DNA from: Eubacteriales bacterium | GTDB lineage: Bacteria > Bacillota_A > Clostridia > Christensenellales > Aristaeellaceae | DNA length: 23,614 nucleotides | Reading direction: 5' to 3' | NCBI GenBank assembly: GCA_030528845.1 | Contig: JAUMYC010000011.1 | Span: 1 to 23,614, forward strand | Shown: in pieces, positions 14,337 through 22,107 of the stretch | Numbering within the stretch: the first letter of the stretch is position 1 | Layout: every line of letters begins with the position of its first letter | The notes under the pieces: generated by a model | Told to the model about the DNA's origin: nothing | Seen by the model: the letters and a program-made list of their open reading frames with translations, nothing else | The model's database searches: none | Position numbers and translations under genes: made by a program

Positions 14337-16121
14337 ATGGCAAGAATGCTTAGGCAGATCGACGACGAAGCCATCGAAAAGCCGTTTAATAAATCGCAGT
14401 TTGTTCGCCTGATGAGATACATGATGGTCTATAAAAAATACATGATCGCCTCCATCTGTCTGATGGTCGTGGCGACGGTATGCTCCGTAGGCCAGCCCTT
14501 CCTGCAGAGCCGCGCCATCGGCTTTCTGCAGGCCGACACCCTCGATTCCATCCCGCTGATGGTCCTCGGCATGATCGCGCTGGGCGCCATCGGCGCTCTG
14601 TGCACCCGCCAGCGCGTGCGCTGGATGGACGCCGCCGGCCGCCGTGCGCTGGCCACGCTGCGTCAGGACCTCTTCGACCACATCCAGACCCTGTCCTTCT
14701 CCTTCTTTGACACCCGCTCCGCCGGCAAGATCCTCGTGCGCGTCATCAACGACGTAAACGAGCTCAACGACCTGTTCACCAACGGCATCGTCAACGTGCT
14801 GGTGCAGTGCTTCACGGTCATCCTGCTGCTTGTCATTATGCTGGTGGTAAACTGGAAGCTGACGCTCATCGGCATGAGCATCATCCCGCTGCTGCTCTTC
14901 CTGCTCTTCCGCGTCAAGCGCCTGATGCGCAAGAGGTGGCAGGTCGTGCGCATGAAGCGAAGCAACATGAACGGCTATCTGCACGAATCCCTCGCCGGCA
15001 TGCGCGTGACAGAGGCCTTTGCCCGCGAAACGGAAAACGCCGAGACCTTCTCCAACGTCAACGACGACATCCGCAAATCCTGGATGCGCGCCATCTACCT
15101 CAACAACGCCTTCTGGCCCATGATGGACATCACCGGCACCATCGGCACATGCCTGGTCTATTTCTTCGGCGTGCGCTTCATGGGCGACGGCGGCCTGCTG
15201 CTGGCCGACCTGCTGCTCATCCTGTGGTATCTGGGCCGCTTCTGGGAGCCGCTCAACAACCTCTCCAACTTCTACAACAACCTGCTCACCGCCTCGGCCT
15301 CCATGGAGCGTATTTTCGAGATCATGGATACGCCCTCCGACATTCAGGATAAGCCCGGCGCCAAGCCCATCCCGCCCATCAAGGGCGCGGTGGATTTTGA
15401 GAACGTCTTCTTCACCTATGACAACGAGAAGATGGTCCTCAACGACGTCTCCTTCCATGTCAAGCCCGGCCAGACCATCGCGCTCGTCGGCCCGACCGGC
15501 GCGGGCAAGTCCACCGTGGTCAACCTCATCTCCCGCTTCTACGACGTCACCAAGGGCTCCGTCAAGATCGACGGGCACGACCTGCGCGACGTGGAGCTGC
15601 TCTCCATGCGCAAGCAGATGGGCGTGATGATGCAGGACAGCTTCATCTTCTCCGGCACCATCATGGACAACATCCGCTACGGCCGCCTCGACGCCACCGA
15701 CGAAGAGGTCATCGCCGCGGCCAAGGCCGTCTCCGCGCATGATTTCATCATCAACATGGAAAAGGGCTACAGGACCGAGGTCAACGAGCGCGGCTCGTCC
15801 CTGTCCGTGGGCCAGAGGCAGCTCATCTCCTTTGCCCGCGCTTTGCTCAACGACCCGAAGATCCTCATTCTGGACGAAGCCACCTCCTCCATCGACACGC
15901 AGACGGAGATGCTCATCCAGAAGGCGTTGGCCGTGCTGCTCAAGGACCGCACCTCCTTCGTCATCGCGCACCGCCTCTCCACCATCCGCAACGCCGACTG
16001 CATCATGGTCGTCTCCGACGGCAAGATCACCGAGGCCGGCACCCACGAGGAGCTCATCAAGCTGCCCGGCGGGCATTATCGCGGCCTGTGCGAGGCGCAG
16101 TATCGCTTCATGCTCAGCTGA
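14337..16121 (+). CDS. Heterodimeric ABC exporter half, catalytic subunit
   Basis: A 594-residue half-transporter, partner of the preceding gene. Six transmembrane helices lie at about residues 35-325. In the ATPase domain, Walker A is GPTGAGKST (Lys391), Q-loop MMQDSFIFSGTI, Walker B ILILDEATSSID with a proper catalytic Glu514, and the switch His in VIAHRLS. The signature is LSVGQ (489-493), departing from LSGGQ. In the heterodimer that signature faces the other subunit's Asp-containing site, so both defects fall in one composite site while the other is canonical. The start ATG has GAGGAG upstream; between the two lies a small perfect inverted repeat, GAGTG/CACTC (14325-14336), which could affect initiation. 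A strong terminator follows the stop. Confidence 0.95.
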   Translation: MARMLRQIDDEAIEKPFNKSQFVRLMRYMMVYKKYMIASICLMVVATVCSVGQPFLQSRAIGFLQADTLDSIPLMVLGMIALGAIGALCTRQRVRWMDAAGRRALATLRQDLFDHIQTLSFSFFDTRSAGKILVRVINDVNELNDLFTNGIVNVLVQCFTVILLLVIMLVVNWKLTLIGMSIIPLLLFLLFRVKRLMRKRWQVVRMKRSNMNGYLHESLAGMRVTEAFARETENAETFSNVNDDIRKSWMRAIYLNNAFWPMMDITGTIGTCLVYFFGVRFMGDGGLLLADLLLILWYLGRFWEPLNNLSNFYNNLLTASASMERIFEIMDTPSDIQDKPGAKPIPPIKGAVDFENVFFTYDNEKMVLNDVSFHVKPGQTIALVGPTGAGKSTVVNLISRFYDVTKGSVKIDGHDLRDVELLSMRKQMGVMMQDSFIFSGTIMDNIRYGRLDATDEEVIAAAKAVSAHDFIINMEKGYRTEVNERGSSLSVGQRQLISFARALLNDPKILILDEATSSIDTQTEMLIQKALAVLLKDRTSFVIAHRLSTIRNADCIMVVSDGKITEAGTHEELIKLPGGHYRGLCEAQYRFMLS

Positions 16122-16130
16122 TCTTTTTCG

Positions 16131-16168
16131 GCCCCTGTCCGCTGCAAAAAAGCGGGCGGGGGCTTTTT
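16131..16168 (+). terminator. Intrinsic terminator of the ABC exporter operon
   Basis: A 13-base stem (16131-16143 with 16151-16163, two G-U pairs) closes a seven-base A-rich loop and is followed by TTTTT. It lies ten bases after the stop of the second exporter subunit. Confidence 0.92.
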
Positions 16169-16183
16169 CTTTTGCGAGGGGTG

Positions 16184-16212
16184 TTTACGAAATCTTAAAA
16201 GAATGGTATGAT
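16184..16212 (+). promoter_or_regulatory. Promoter of the tandem esterase gene
   Basis: -35 TTTACG (16184-16189), 17 bp, -10 TATGAT (16207-16212) preceded by TGG, giving an extended -10. The 14-base core TGGTATGATGGAGA recurs exactly upstream of the radical SAM gene. The ~40-base leader ends in GGGAGGA before the ATG. Confidence 0.75.
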
Positions 16213-16260
16213 GGAGACGTCGGAATTCCCCTTATGAGAACGAAGACGGGAGGATGCGAA

Positions 16261-18936
16261 ATGAAAAAGAAGCTGGCGATCATACTGGCGGTCCTTTGCG
16301 CGCTCGCGGCGCTGCCTGTCCTTGCGCAGGAGCAGGTCGAGTTTGCCTATCATGTGATCCTGCCGGAGGATTACGAACAGAGCGGGCTGAACTACCCGGT
16401 GGCGTATGTGCTGCCGCAGGAGATGGGCCCGGAGGATACGAGCGGCCTTGCGGAAGCTCTGCGCGCGGCGCTGGATGAGCGCGGCGTGGAGATGATCATC
16501 GTGGAGCCCGCGCTGCGCGGCGAGGGTGACCTCGGCGAGGAGATGGCGGCGTTTGCCGCGCATATCGACGCGCAGTATCGCACTGTGGCGGACGCGGCGC
16601 ACCGCGTGCTGCTGGGCACGGGCAGGGGCGGCGCTCTGGCGTGGTCGCTGGCGCTGCAGGCCCCGGAGACTTTCGGCCTGACGGCCAGCATCCGCGGCGA
16701 TTTCTCGGGCGATGAAAACGTGTATGCGCAGGTGCAGAAGGCCGGCGAAAAGGGCATGGCCGGGCTGTACAGCTATATCGACGCGCCTGTGGACGACGAA
16801 TGGACGAACGCCGAGGGCGGCACGAACGACATCGGCGCGCTGTGCATCGGCTATAAGCTCTCCGCGGCGGATCATGAATTCACCGTGCGCCCGGGCGCGT
16901 TCGCGGAAGAATTTATGCAGGAATCGGCGCGCAGGCTGGCTGACAGGCTCACCGCGCGCATGACGGGCTCGCTGGCGACGGGCGCGCTCACGCTGGAAAA
17001 TTCCACCGTGAAGGCGGAGGAGCCGAGCGTGCGCGTGCAGTTCAGCGCGCAGCTCTCCGAGCAGGCGCAGGTCTTCGGCGAAGGCTTTGCGGCGGAGCTG
17101 GTGCTGAAAGTGATCGACCCGGAGACGGGCGCGGTGCTCTCGCAGACGCCTGCGGGCAGCTTCTCCGGCACGGAGGAATTCTCCGGCGAGGCGGAAGTGG
17201 AGAACATCGTGAACGGTGAATCCTCCAACGTCGTGCTGTGCGCGAATCTCCTCGGCGGAGAAGTGCAGCTGGCCTCGGCCAGCCTCATCCGCCTGAGCGA
17301 CGTGCTCATCGACGGCGACGTGCAGAAGATCGAGCTGGCGGGCGACTGGTACTTCCGCTATGTCGGCGCGCAGGAGTCCCTCGACGCGGCGGCGCTGACG
17401 GCCGAGGAATACGAGACGTGGTCGGTGGTGCAGCCGGGCCTTGGCAATTGGGAAAAGGGCTACGGCAATATCGACGACACGACGGTCAACACCGGCTTTG
17501 GCGGCGCGGATTTCTTCAACTATATGATCACCGGCAACGGCTATTATGCGAAGAGCTTCTTTGTGCCGGAGGAATTTGACAGCGAAGAGCCGGTCCTCTC
17601 TGTTGGTTATGTGGACGACCGCTGCGAGGCCTACCTCAACGGCGTGAAGATCGGCTCCACGGGCATGACCGAGGACGGCCGGCCCAACGGCGAGACCACC
17701 TGGGCGGAATACAGCGCCTTTGCGATCGACCCGGCGCTTCTGGTGCGCGGGGGCGAGAACACGGTGGTCGTGCGCGCGTGGAACGACACGCCCTACGGCG
17801 CGGGCGGCTGGTATTCCGGGCCCATCGGCCTTTACAGCGAAGCGGCCATGGCGCAGAGCGGCGGCGGCGACGGGCTGACCGAGCTGACGTTCCTCTCCGA
17901 ATATGCCGGCAAGGCGCTGGACAAGGGCGAGGCCGTCGAAAATCAGTATCTGCTGTATCTGCCGGAGGGCTATGAAGAGAGCGAGCGGCGCTATCCCACG
18001 CTCTACCTGCTGCACCAGTTCAACAGCGACCATACCTCCTACCGCACCGACGAGGTGGACAGGCTGCTGGACGAGGGCGCGGCTGCGGGTCTCTTTGACG
18101 AGATGATCGTGGTCATCCCCAACAGCGACGGCAACTCCTGGTGGACGGGCGATTGGGAGCGCATGGTGACGGAAGAGCTCGTGCCGCTGATCGACAGCGA
18201 ATATCGCACGATCCGCGACGCGAGATATCGACTCACGGCGGGCTGTTCCATGGGCGGTCAGGGCGCGTATGCCGTGGCGCTGCGCAATCCGGACGTGTTC
18301 TCCGGCGCGGTGAGCTTCTACGGCGCGTTCAGCTATGGCGGCGAAAGCAGCCCCAACGCCATCGCGGCGGCAGAATCCAAGGAGTTTATGGACTACTTCT
18401 CCATGGCCTTTATCTGCGGCAATCAGGATTCCTACGGCTTCGGCGTGCCGGCCATCGAGCTGCACCGGCAGCTGGATGCGCTGGGCGTTGATCATTTCTT
18501 CCTCATCGACAACGGCGGCCACGACAGTGGCTTCTATGTGCCCTTCTTCGATGAGTGTCTGGGCTTTGTGCGCGCGGATATGTATCAGGCGGACGCCTCT
18601 GCGGCGGAGCTGATCCGCGCCGAGGTCGCGCTGGACGGCGGGATCATCCGCGCGGAATACGAGGCGGATGAGGCGATCCTCGCCTGCAGGAACGTGACGC
18701 CCGCCTCCTCCTTCGGCGCGAGCGCCGCGCAGCCCGTTTCCCTGCCGCTCGTCGTGCAGGCGGTCCGCGAGGGCGAGGTCGTCTTTGCGGCGGAACAGGC
18801 TGATGTGCTGCTCGACGAGGGCTCGCTCAGCGGCGTGGTCGAATTTGACGCGCAGGGCGCGGATCTCTCCGGTTGCACGCTCGTGCTCAAGGCGCAGCTC
18901 TTCGACGCGGTGGAGCAGATCGCTCAGGCCGAATGA
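16261..18936 (+). CDS. Large secreted tandem esterase: pseudo-esterase, carbohydrate-binding-like domain, active esterase
   Basis: An 891-residue exported protein with a signal peptide ending VLAQ near residue 21. Domain order: alpha/beta-hydrolase copy 1 (~22-235), beta-rich segment (~238-345), jelly-roll resembling glycosidase sugar-binding domains (~350-527), alpha/beta-hydrolase copy 2 (~541-775), beta-rich C-terminal segment (~785-891). Copy 2 has an esterase-D/feruloyl-esterase layout: nucleophile GCSMGG (Ser663), likely Asp723 (GNQDSYG) and His754 (NGGHDSG). Copy 1 aligns well, for example YRTVADAAHRVLLGTGRGG against YRTIRDARYRLTAGCSMGG, but has Gly121 for the Ser and Phe214 near the His position, so it should be inactive. 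The protein probably removes acyl or feruloyl groups from plant or host glycans outside the cell. ATG 16261 is chosen for its GGGAGGA and the signal peptide; the frame is open upstream into the exporter gene. It is a single-gene unit. No sorting signal was seen. Confidence 0.88.
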   Translation: MKKKLAIILAVLCALAALPVLAQEQVEFAYHVILPEDYEQSGLNYPVAYVLPQEMGPEDTSGLAEALRAALDERGVEMIIVEPALRGEGDLGEEMAAFAAHIDAQYRTVADAAHRVLLGTGRGGALAWSLALQAPETFGLTASIRGDFSGDENVYAQVQKAGEKGMAGLYSYIDAPVDDEWTNAEGGTNDIGALCIGYKLSAADHEFTVRPGAFAEEFMQESARRLADRLTARMTGSLATGALTLENSTVKAEEPSVRVQFSAQLSEQAQVFGEGFAAELVLKVIDPETGAVLSQTPAGSFSGTEEFSGEAEVENIVNGESSNVVLCANLLGGEVQLASASLIRLSDVLIDGDVQKIELAGDWYFRYVGAQESLDAAALTAEEYETWSVVQPGLGNWEKGYGNIDDTTVNTGFGGADFFNYMITGNGYYAKSFFVPEEFDSEEPVLSVGYVDDRCEAYLNGVKIGSTGMTEDGRPNGETTWAEYSAFAIDPALLVRGGENTVVVRAWNDTPYGAGGWYSGPIGLYSEAAMAQSGGGDGLTELTFLSEYAGKALDKGEAVENQYLLYLPEGYEESERRYPTLYLLHQFNSDHTSYRTDEVDRLLDEGAAAGLFDEMIVVIPNSDGNSWWTGDWERMVTEELVPLIDSEYRTIRDARYRLTAGCSMGGQGAYAVALRNPDVFSGAVSFYGAFSYGGESSPNAIAAAESKEFMDYFSMAFICGNQDSYGFGVPAIELHRQLDALGVDHFFLIDNGGHDSGFYVPFFDECLGFVRADMYQADASAAELIRAEVALDGGIIRAEYEADEAILACRNVTPASSFGASAAQPVSLPLVVQAVREGEVVFAAEQADVLLDEGSLSGVVEFDAQGADLSGCTLVLKAQLFDAVEQIAQAE

Positions 18937-18953
18937 CAGACCGCAAACGATCG

Positions 18954-18991
18954 AAAAAACAGGGGCTTTCTTCGGAAAGCCCCTGTTTTTT
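18954..18991 (+). terminator. Intrinsic terminator of the tandem esterase gene
   Basis: A perfect 17-base stem (18954-18970 with 18975-18991) closed by a TTCG tetraloop, starting with six A and ending with six T. The symmetric A and T tracts would stop transcription in either direction. Confidence 0.95.
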
Positions 18992-19002
18992 GCGCGCGGA
19001 TG

Positions 19003-19011
19003 TGGTATGAT
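19003..19011 (+). promoter_or_regulatory. Extended -10 promoter of the radical SAM pair
   Basis: TGG followed by TATGAT (19006-19011) forms an extended -10; no good -35 is found 17 bp upstream because that place is the arm of the preceding terminator. The 14-base TGGTATGATGGAGA matches the esterase promoter exactly. The leader to the ATG is about 28 bases. Confidence 0.6.
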
Positions 19012-19045
19012 GGAGAAACCGCGATTGGACAGGAGGGGAAGGGAT

Positions 19046-20068
19046 ATGCGGGAGCAAACGATACGGACGACCTCGTTTTCCGTTGCGAATTATTGCCGGG
19101 CGTGCTGCTGCCGGTGCGCGCATTGCCTGCTGGACTCGGAATTTCGCGCGACGGGCGTGGAGCATGCGCGTGCGGAGGCGCTGGCGCGCAGGCTCTTTGC
19201 GGAGTGCGCCGCGGCGCGGCCGGAGCTGCGGGTCATCTTTTACGCGGGCTATTGCATGGATCTGCCCGAGATCGAGCGATATGTTCGCTTCACGGGCACG
19301 CCCTTTCTGCAGTGCAACGGCATGGCCCTGCGCGGCGAGCGCGAGGCGGAGGAATGGATGCGCAGGGTGGGCTCGGCGGGCGTGCGCACGATCGACTGCA
19401 CCTTTTACGGCACGCAGGAGAGCCACGATGCGTTCGCCGCTCGGAAGGGCGATTTTGCGTATCTGCTGCGGCTGATCCGCGCGGCGCAGGCGGCGGAGAT
19501 CGATGCGCAGGCCAGCATCGCGCTGACCAAAAGCAATATGGAACAGATGCCCGCGCTGTTCGAGCAGCTGAACGCGCTGGGCGTGCGGGAAAAATACGTG
19601 TTTCTTTCGCACGCCAAGGGGCGGGGGATCGAGCTGACCGGGCAGCGGCTGACGCAGGAGGAATTCGACGCGCTCTGCCCGCAGGCGAAGGCGCATTTTT
19701 CTGCGCTTGAGCATCGCACGGAGGCGGACTGGATCCGCAGCGGGGATTTTCCGCAGGCACAGGCGCGCAACGTGACGCTCGTTTGTACGCCGGAGAACAT
19801 CGAACGATATGAACGCATGGACGCGCAGGCGGTCCTCGCGGAGCTGGAGGAGATGGACGAGCGGTTTTATGCGGCGCTGCCCTCTCCGGCGGAGCTTGCC
19901 GCGCTGGTGGGCAAGGCGGAAAACCGGCAGATCTTCCGCTGGCGCGATCTGTATCTGGAATGGCAGAAGCGCTATCTCGCCCGGTATGCGCCGGAGCTGT
20001 ATGATATGAACGACGAGCGGCACAGCTTCAGCGTGCGCATGTACGCGGAAAGGAAGACGGCGAAATGA
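19046..20068 (+). CDS. Radical SAM protein of unknown function
   Basis: A 340-residue protein with a radical-SAM cluster motif C-x3-C-x2-C at Cys20, Cys24 and Cys27, within CRACCCRCAHC, where six cysteines lie in eleven residues. The motif is expected to hold a 4Fe-4S cluster that cleaves S-adenosylmethionine to start radical chemistry. Later segments fit the partial TIM barrel: VIFYAGYCMDLPEI, FLQCNGMAL, VRTIDCTFYG and QASIALTKSN. No C-terminal SPASM-type Cys cluster is evident, since only isolated cysteines follow. I do not recognise the specific family. AGGAGGGGAAGGG precedes the ATG. Its ATGA stop-start overlaps the next gene by four bases, so the two proteins are made together and probably act together. 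A small peptide substrate was looked for nearby and not found. Confidence 0.85.
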   Translation: MREQTIRTTSFSVANYCRACCCRCAHCLLDSEFRATGVEHARAEALARRLFAECAAARPELRVIFYAGYCMDLPEIERYVRFTGTPFLQCNGMALRGEREAEEWMRRVGSAGVRTIDCTFYGTQESHDAFAARKGDFAYLLRLIRAAQAAEIDAQASIALTKSNMEQMPALFEQLNALGVREKYVFLSHAKGRGIELTGQRLTQEEFDALCPQAKAHFSALEHRTEADWIRSGDFPQAQARNVTLVCTPENIERYERMDAQAVLAELEEMDERFYAALPSPAELAALVGKAENRQIFRWRDLYLEWQKRYLARYAPELYDMNDERHSFSVRMYAERKTAK

Positions 20069-20601
20069 TACGGGAACAGGCGGATGCGCTGCTTGCGCAG
20101 AGCGGCTTGATGGAGCTCCTGAACGCATACGGAACAGCCTGCGTCACGGGCAGCTATTCCATGGACATGATGTGCTGGAACGATCTGGATCTGTATATCG
20201 AGGACAGCCCGCAGCTGCGCAGGAACTGGTTCGCACTGGTCGGCGACGTGCTCGGGGCGCTGCAGCCGTGCCGCTTTGACGGCATCTGCAGGGGAGGCGA
20301 GTTGTTTCTGGGCTGTGAGACGATGCGGACCGGCGAGCGCTGGAACGTGGATCTCTGGGTGCGCAGCCGCGCTCAGATCGAAAGCGCCGCGGAATACTGC
20401 GGTGCGATCCTGCGGCGGACAGAGCGGGAGCCCGAGCTGAAGGAAGCGATCATGGAGATCAAACGCGCGCTGATCGCACAGAAGCTGTATGGCATGGAGA
20501 AGCGGGCGGACCGGCATTACCACAGCGGAGAGATCTACAGGGCGGTGCTGGAGGAAGGCATCCGCACGCCGGAAGAATTTTTGGAAAAGCATGCGCTCTG
20601 A
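20065..20601 (+). CDS. Nucleotidyltransferase-fold protein coupled to the radical SAM gene
   Basis: A 178-residue protein with the polymerase-beta-type nucleotidyltransferase signature. G29-S30 is followed nine residues later by D40-L-D42 (WNDLDLYIE), and a third acidic residue Asp96 lies in WNVDLWVR. Together these give the usual three-carboxylate metal site, so it is probably able to transfer a nucleotide to a small molecule or RNA. The second half is helical and may bind the substrate. It most resembles stand-alone aminoglycoside/lincosamide-type or MNT-type transferases in size, but I cannot name a family. The start overlaps the radical SAM stop by four bases (ATGA), with GGAAG as ribosome site. 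It is followed by a shared terminator. There is no signal peptide, so it acts in the cytosol. Confidence 0.8.
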   Translation: MIREQADALLAQSGLMELLNAYGTACVTGSYSMDMMCWNDLDLYIEDSPQLRRNWFALVGDVLGALQPCRFDGICRGGELFLGCETMRTGERWNVDLWVRSRAQIESAAEYCGAILRRTEREPELKEAIMEIKRALIAQKLYGMEKRADRHYHSGEIYRAVLEEGIRTPEEFLEKHAL

Positions 20602-20623
20602 GCGTCGGCGCTCGGAAGAAAAA

Positions 20624-20662
20624 GAGCCTGTGCGGCGCTTGCCGCACAGGCTCCCGTTTTTT
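20624..20662. terminator. Terminator between convergent units
   Basis: A perfect 13-base stem (20624-20636 with 20641-20653) with a four-base GCTT loop, followed by CCG then TTTTTT on the plus strand. On the minus strand the stem is followed by TTTTTCTTCC, so it also serves the convergent esterase gene. Confidence 0.93.
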
Positions 20663-20689
20663 GGCCGTGTTTCGGTTGTTTGTATAGCG

Positions 20690-21778
20690 TTATTCCTTGA
20701 CCTGCGAATAGAGCCAGTTGAGGTAGGTCTCGTCGGCGTATACCTGCATGTCGACCGCATGGTATTCGTCGTAGCCCAGCACGTTCATTTCCTTGGCGGT
20801 GAACATGCGCAGTGCGATGTTCTCGCCGCCCAGCGCGACGATGGCCTCGTAGAGGGCCTGCACGCGTTCGGGCTTGACGGTGGTGTCGCCGTCGCTGTGC
20901 ATGATCCAGATCTTCTGATCCTTGAGCGGGCTGATGTCCACGCCGTCGGTGCTGAAGGCCGGGCACATGGGCATGCCGGCTGCGAAGAAGTCCGGATGCT
21001 CGAGCATGGCGCGCACGGTGTTGCCGCCGCCCATGGACTTGCCGGTCACATAGATGCGGTTCGGGTCTACCTTGCCCTCGTCGATCATGCCCTGAATGAC
21101 TGCAACGGACTTGGCGATGACGTCGCTGCTGTCGAGCCATTCCTGGGTGTCCGGGTTCTGGAAGAGCGGGCCCATGACATAGCAGGGACGCACGCTCTGG
21201 TTATAGGGCTCGGCCCAGCCGGTGACCACGCGGTTCTGCACTAGGTTGAGATAGTCGCCGGCGCCATGCAGCGCGAGCACCAGCGGCTGCGCCACGGTGG
21301 TATCCGCAGGGGTGAAGAGATTGTAGTCTACAGGAGCGCCTTCCGATACGCGGAACTCCTCAAAGTCTTCCACGACGGGGGTGACTTCCTTGGAAAGATC
21401 CTCGCGCGTAAAGGTGAGGCGGGCGTCCGTGCAGAGCACGGTGTAATTGTCTACATAGAAGTATTTTTCGTTGAAATTGATGACCTTCAGGGTGACGTTG
21501 TTGCCGTCTACGGCGACGGAGCCGACGTCGGCGGTGAAGGTGTGCAGAGCGTCGGTGCCCCACTGGCCGGATTTACCGACGATCTTGAAATCGGCCTTGG
21601 TCAGCGTTTCAAACACTGCCGGGTCGGTCACGGTGAGATGGAATGCTTTCATCTTGTGGCCCTTTGCCACGACTTCGCATTCAAGCCATACATCTTCGAT
21701 CAGACTGCCGGCGGCCATGGCGGGCATGGCGCCGAGTACGAGCATCAGAGAAAGGATCAGCGCAAGCAGTTTTTTCAT
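20690..21778 (-). CDS. Secreted alpha/beta-hydrolase esterase with N-terminal beta-sandwich domain
   Basis: A 362-residue exported hydrolase. The signal peptide (1-23) ends AMPAMAAG. Residues ~25-135 form a beta-rich, Ig-like domain seen in some bacterial esterases. The catalytic domain starts near 145 with VDYNLFTPAD. It contains the oxyanion-hole LHGAGD (170-175), nucleophile elbow GKSMGGG (Ser248), acid Asp298 in HSDGDTTV and His340 in DEYHAVD, so the triad is complete. The layout is of the predicted peptidase/polyester-depolymerase type; the likely substrates are carbohydrate or short-chain esters, not proteins, but this is an inference. AAGGAGG lies nine bases before ATG. It is monocistronic and convergent with the radical SAM pair. 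No lipobox or wall-sorting motif was seen. Confidence 0.88.
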   Translation of the reverse strand: MKKLLALILSLMLVLGAMPAMAAGSLIEDVWLECEVVAKGHKMKAFHLTVTDPAVFETLTKADFKIVGKSGQWGTDALHTFTADVGSVAVDGNNVTLKVINFNEKYFYVDNYTVLCTDARLTFTREDLSKEVTPVVEDFEEFRVSEGAPVDYNLFTPADTTVAQPLVLALHGAGDYLNLVQNRVVTGWAEPYNQSVRPCYVMGPLFQNPDTQEWLDSSDVIAKSVAVIQGMIDEGKVDPNRIYVTGKSMGGGNTVRAMLEHPDFFAAGMPMCPAFSTDGVDISPLKDQKIWIMHSDGDTTVKPERVQALYEAIVALGGENIALRMFTAKEMNVLGYDEYHAVDMQVYADETYLNWLYSQVKE

Positions 21779-21895
21779 GGGTCAATCCTCCTTCACAGAT
21801 ACATTCGTCGGTTTGGTCGTGTGCTGTAGGCGGTTTTTGGGGTTGCCGAAGGGTCGCGCGCCTCCTTTCTGTGTGCATTTTCTGTATTCGTCTTG

Positions 21896-21918
21896 CCGCG
21901 AAAGGGCTTCTTTCGCGG
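21896..21918 (-). promoter_or_regulatory. Hairpin in the esterase 5' leader
   Basis: CCGCGAAAG (21896-21904) and CTTTCGCGG (21910-21918) pair perfectly over nine bases with a five-base loop. The structure begins about 25 bases into the predicted transcript. No T-tract follows directly, so it is not a standard terminator; it may stabilise the mRNA or be part of a leader control element. Confidence 0.55.
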
Positions 21919-21943
21919 GCCGGGAAACCTTCCGTATGGCTGA

Positions 21944-21973
21944 ATTATATAGGAAACCTGTAGGGATATACAA
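21944..21973 (-). promoter_or_regulatory. Promoter of the second esterase gene
   Basis: Minus-strand -35 TTGTAT (21968-21973), 18 bp, perfect -10 TATAAT (21944-21949). The ATG is about 155 bases from the expected start, the longest leader in the window. Confidence 0.65.
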
Positions 21974-22049
21974 GCTACCGTAAGAAGCAATGTAAAATTT
22001 ATGCGGATATTTTTAACAAATCCTCCGGGCGGCGCGCGGCGCGTGCAAA

Positions 22050-22078
22050 TTGACAGGCGCGCTGCGGCGTGGTAAGGT
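22050..22078 (+). promoter_or_regulatory. Promoter of the kinase-transporter pair
   Basis: A perfect -35 TTGACA (22050-22055), 17 bp, and a poor -10 TAAGGT (22073-22078) preceded by TGG, an extended -10 that may compensate. The leader is about 20 bases, with GGGAGGGG before the GTG. Confidence 0.65.
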
Positions 22079-22107
22079 AGGCGCAAGGAAAGGGAGGGGA
22101 TGCGGCG

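Larger units (their letters stand above)
21779..22107. other. Divergent regulatory region, no gene
   Basis: A 329-base gap between the divergent esterase and kinase genes. It holds a promoter for each, a long (~155-base) esterase leader with a strong hairpin (21896-21918), and a second AAAGGAGG (minus strand, 21862-21869) with no start codon close behind it. No recognisable reading frame was found. Confidence 0.6.

Noticed and set aside
15739..16260. Upstream extension of the tandem esterase reading frame into the exporter gene
   Set aside because: A promoter, GGGAGGA and a clean signal peptide all point to ATG 16261; the upstream part is an out-of-frame reading of the exporter ATPase domain and its terminator.
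19046..20601. Peptide-modifying (RiPP) radical SAM cluster
   Set aside because: No short precursor-peptide gene, peptidase or dedicated exporter is adjacent, and no SPASM-like Cys cluster is seen in the C-terminus.
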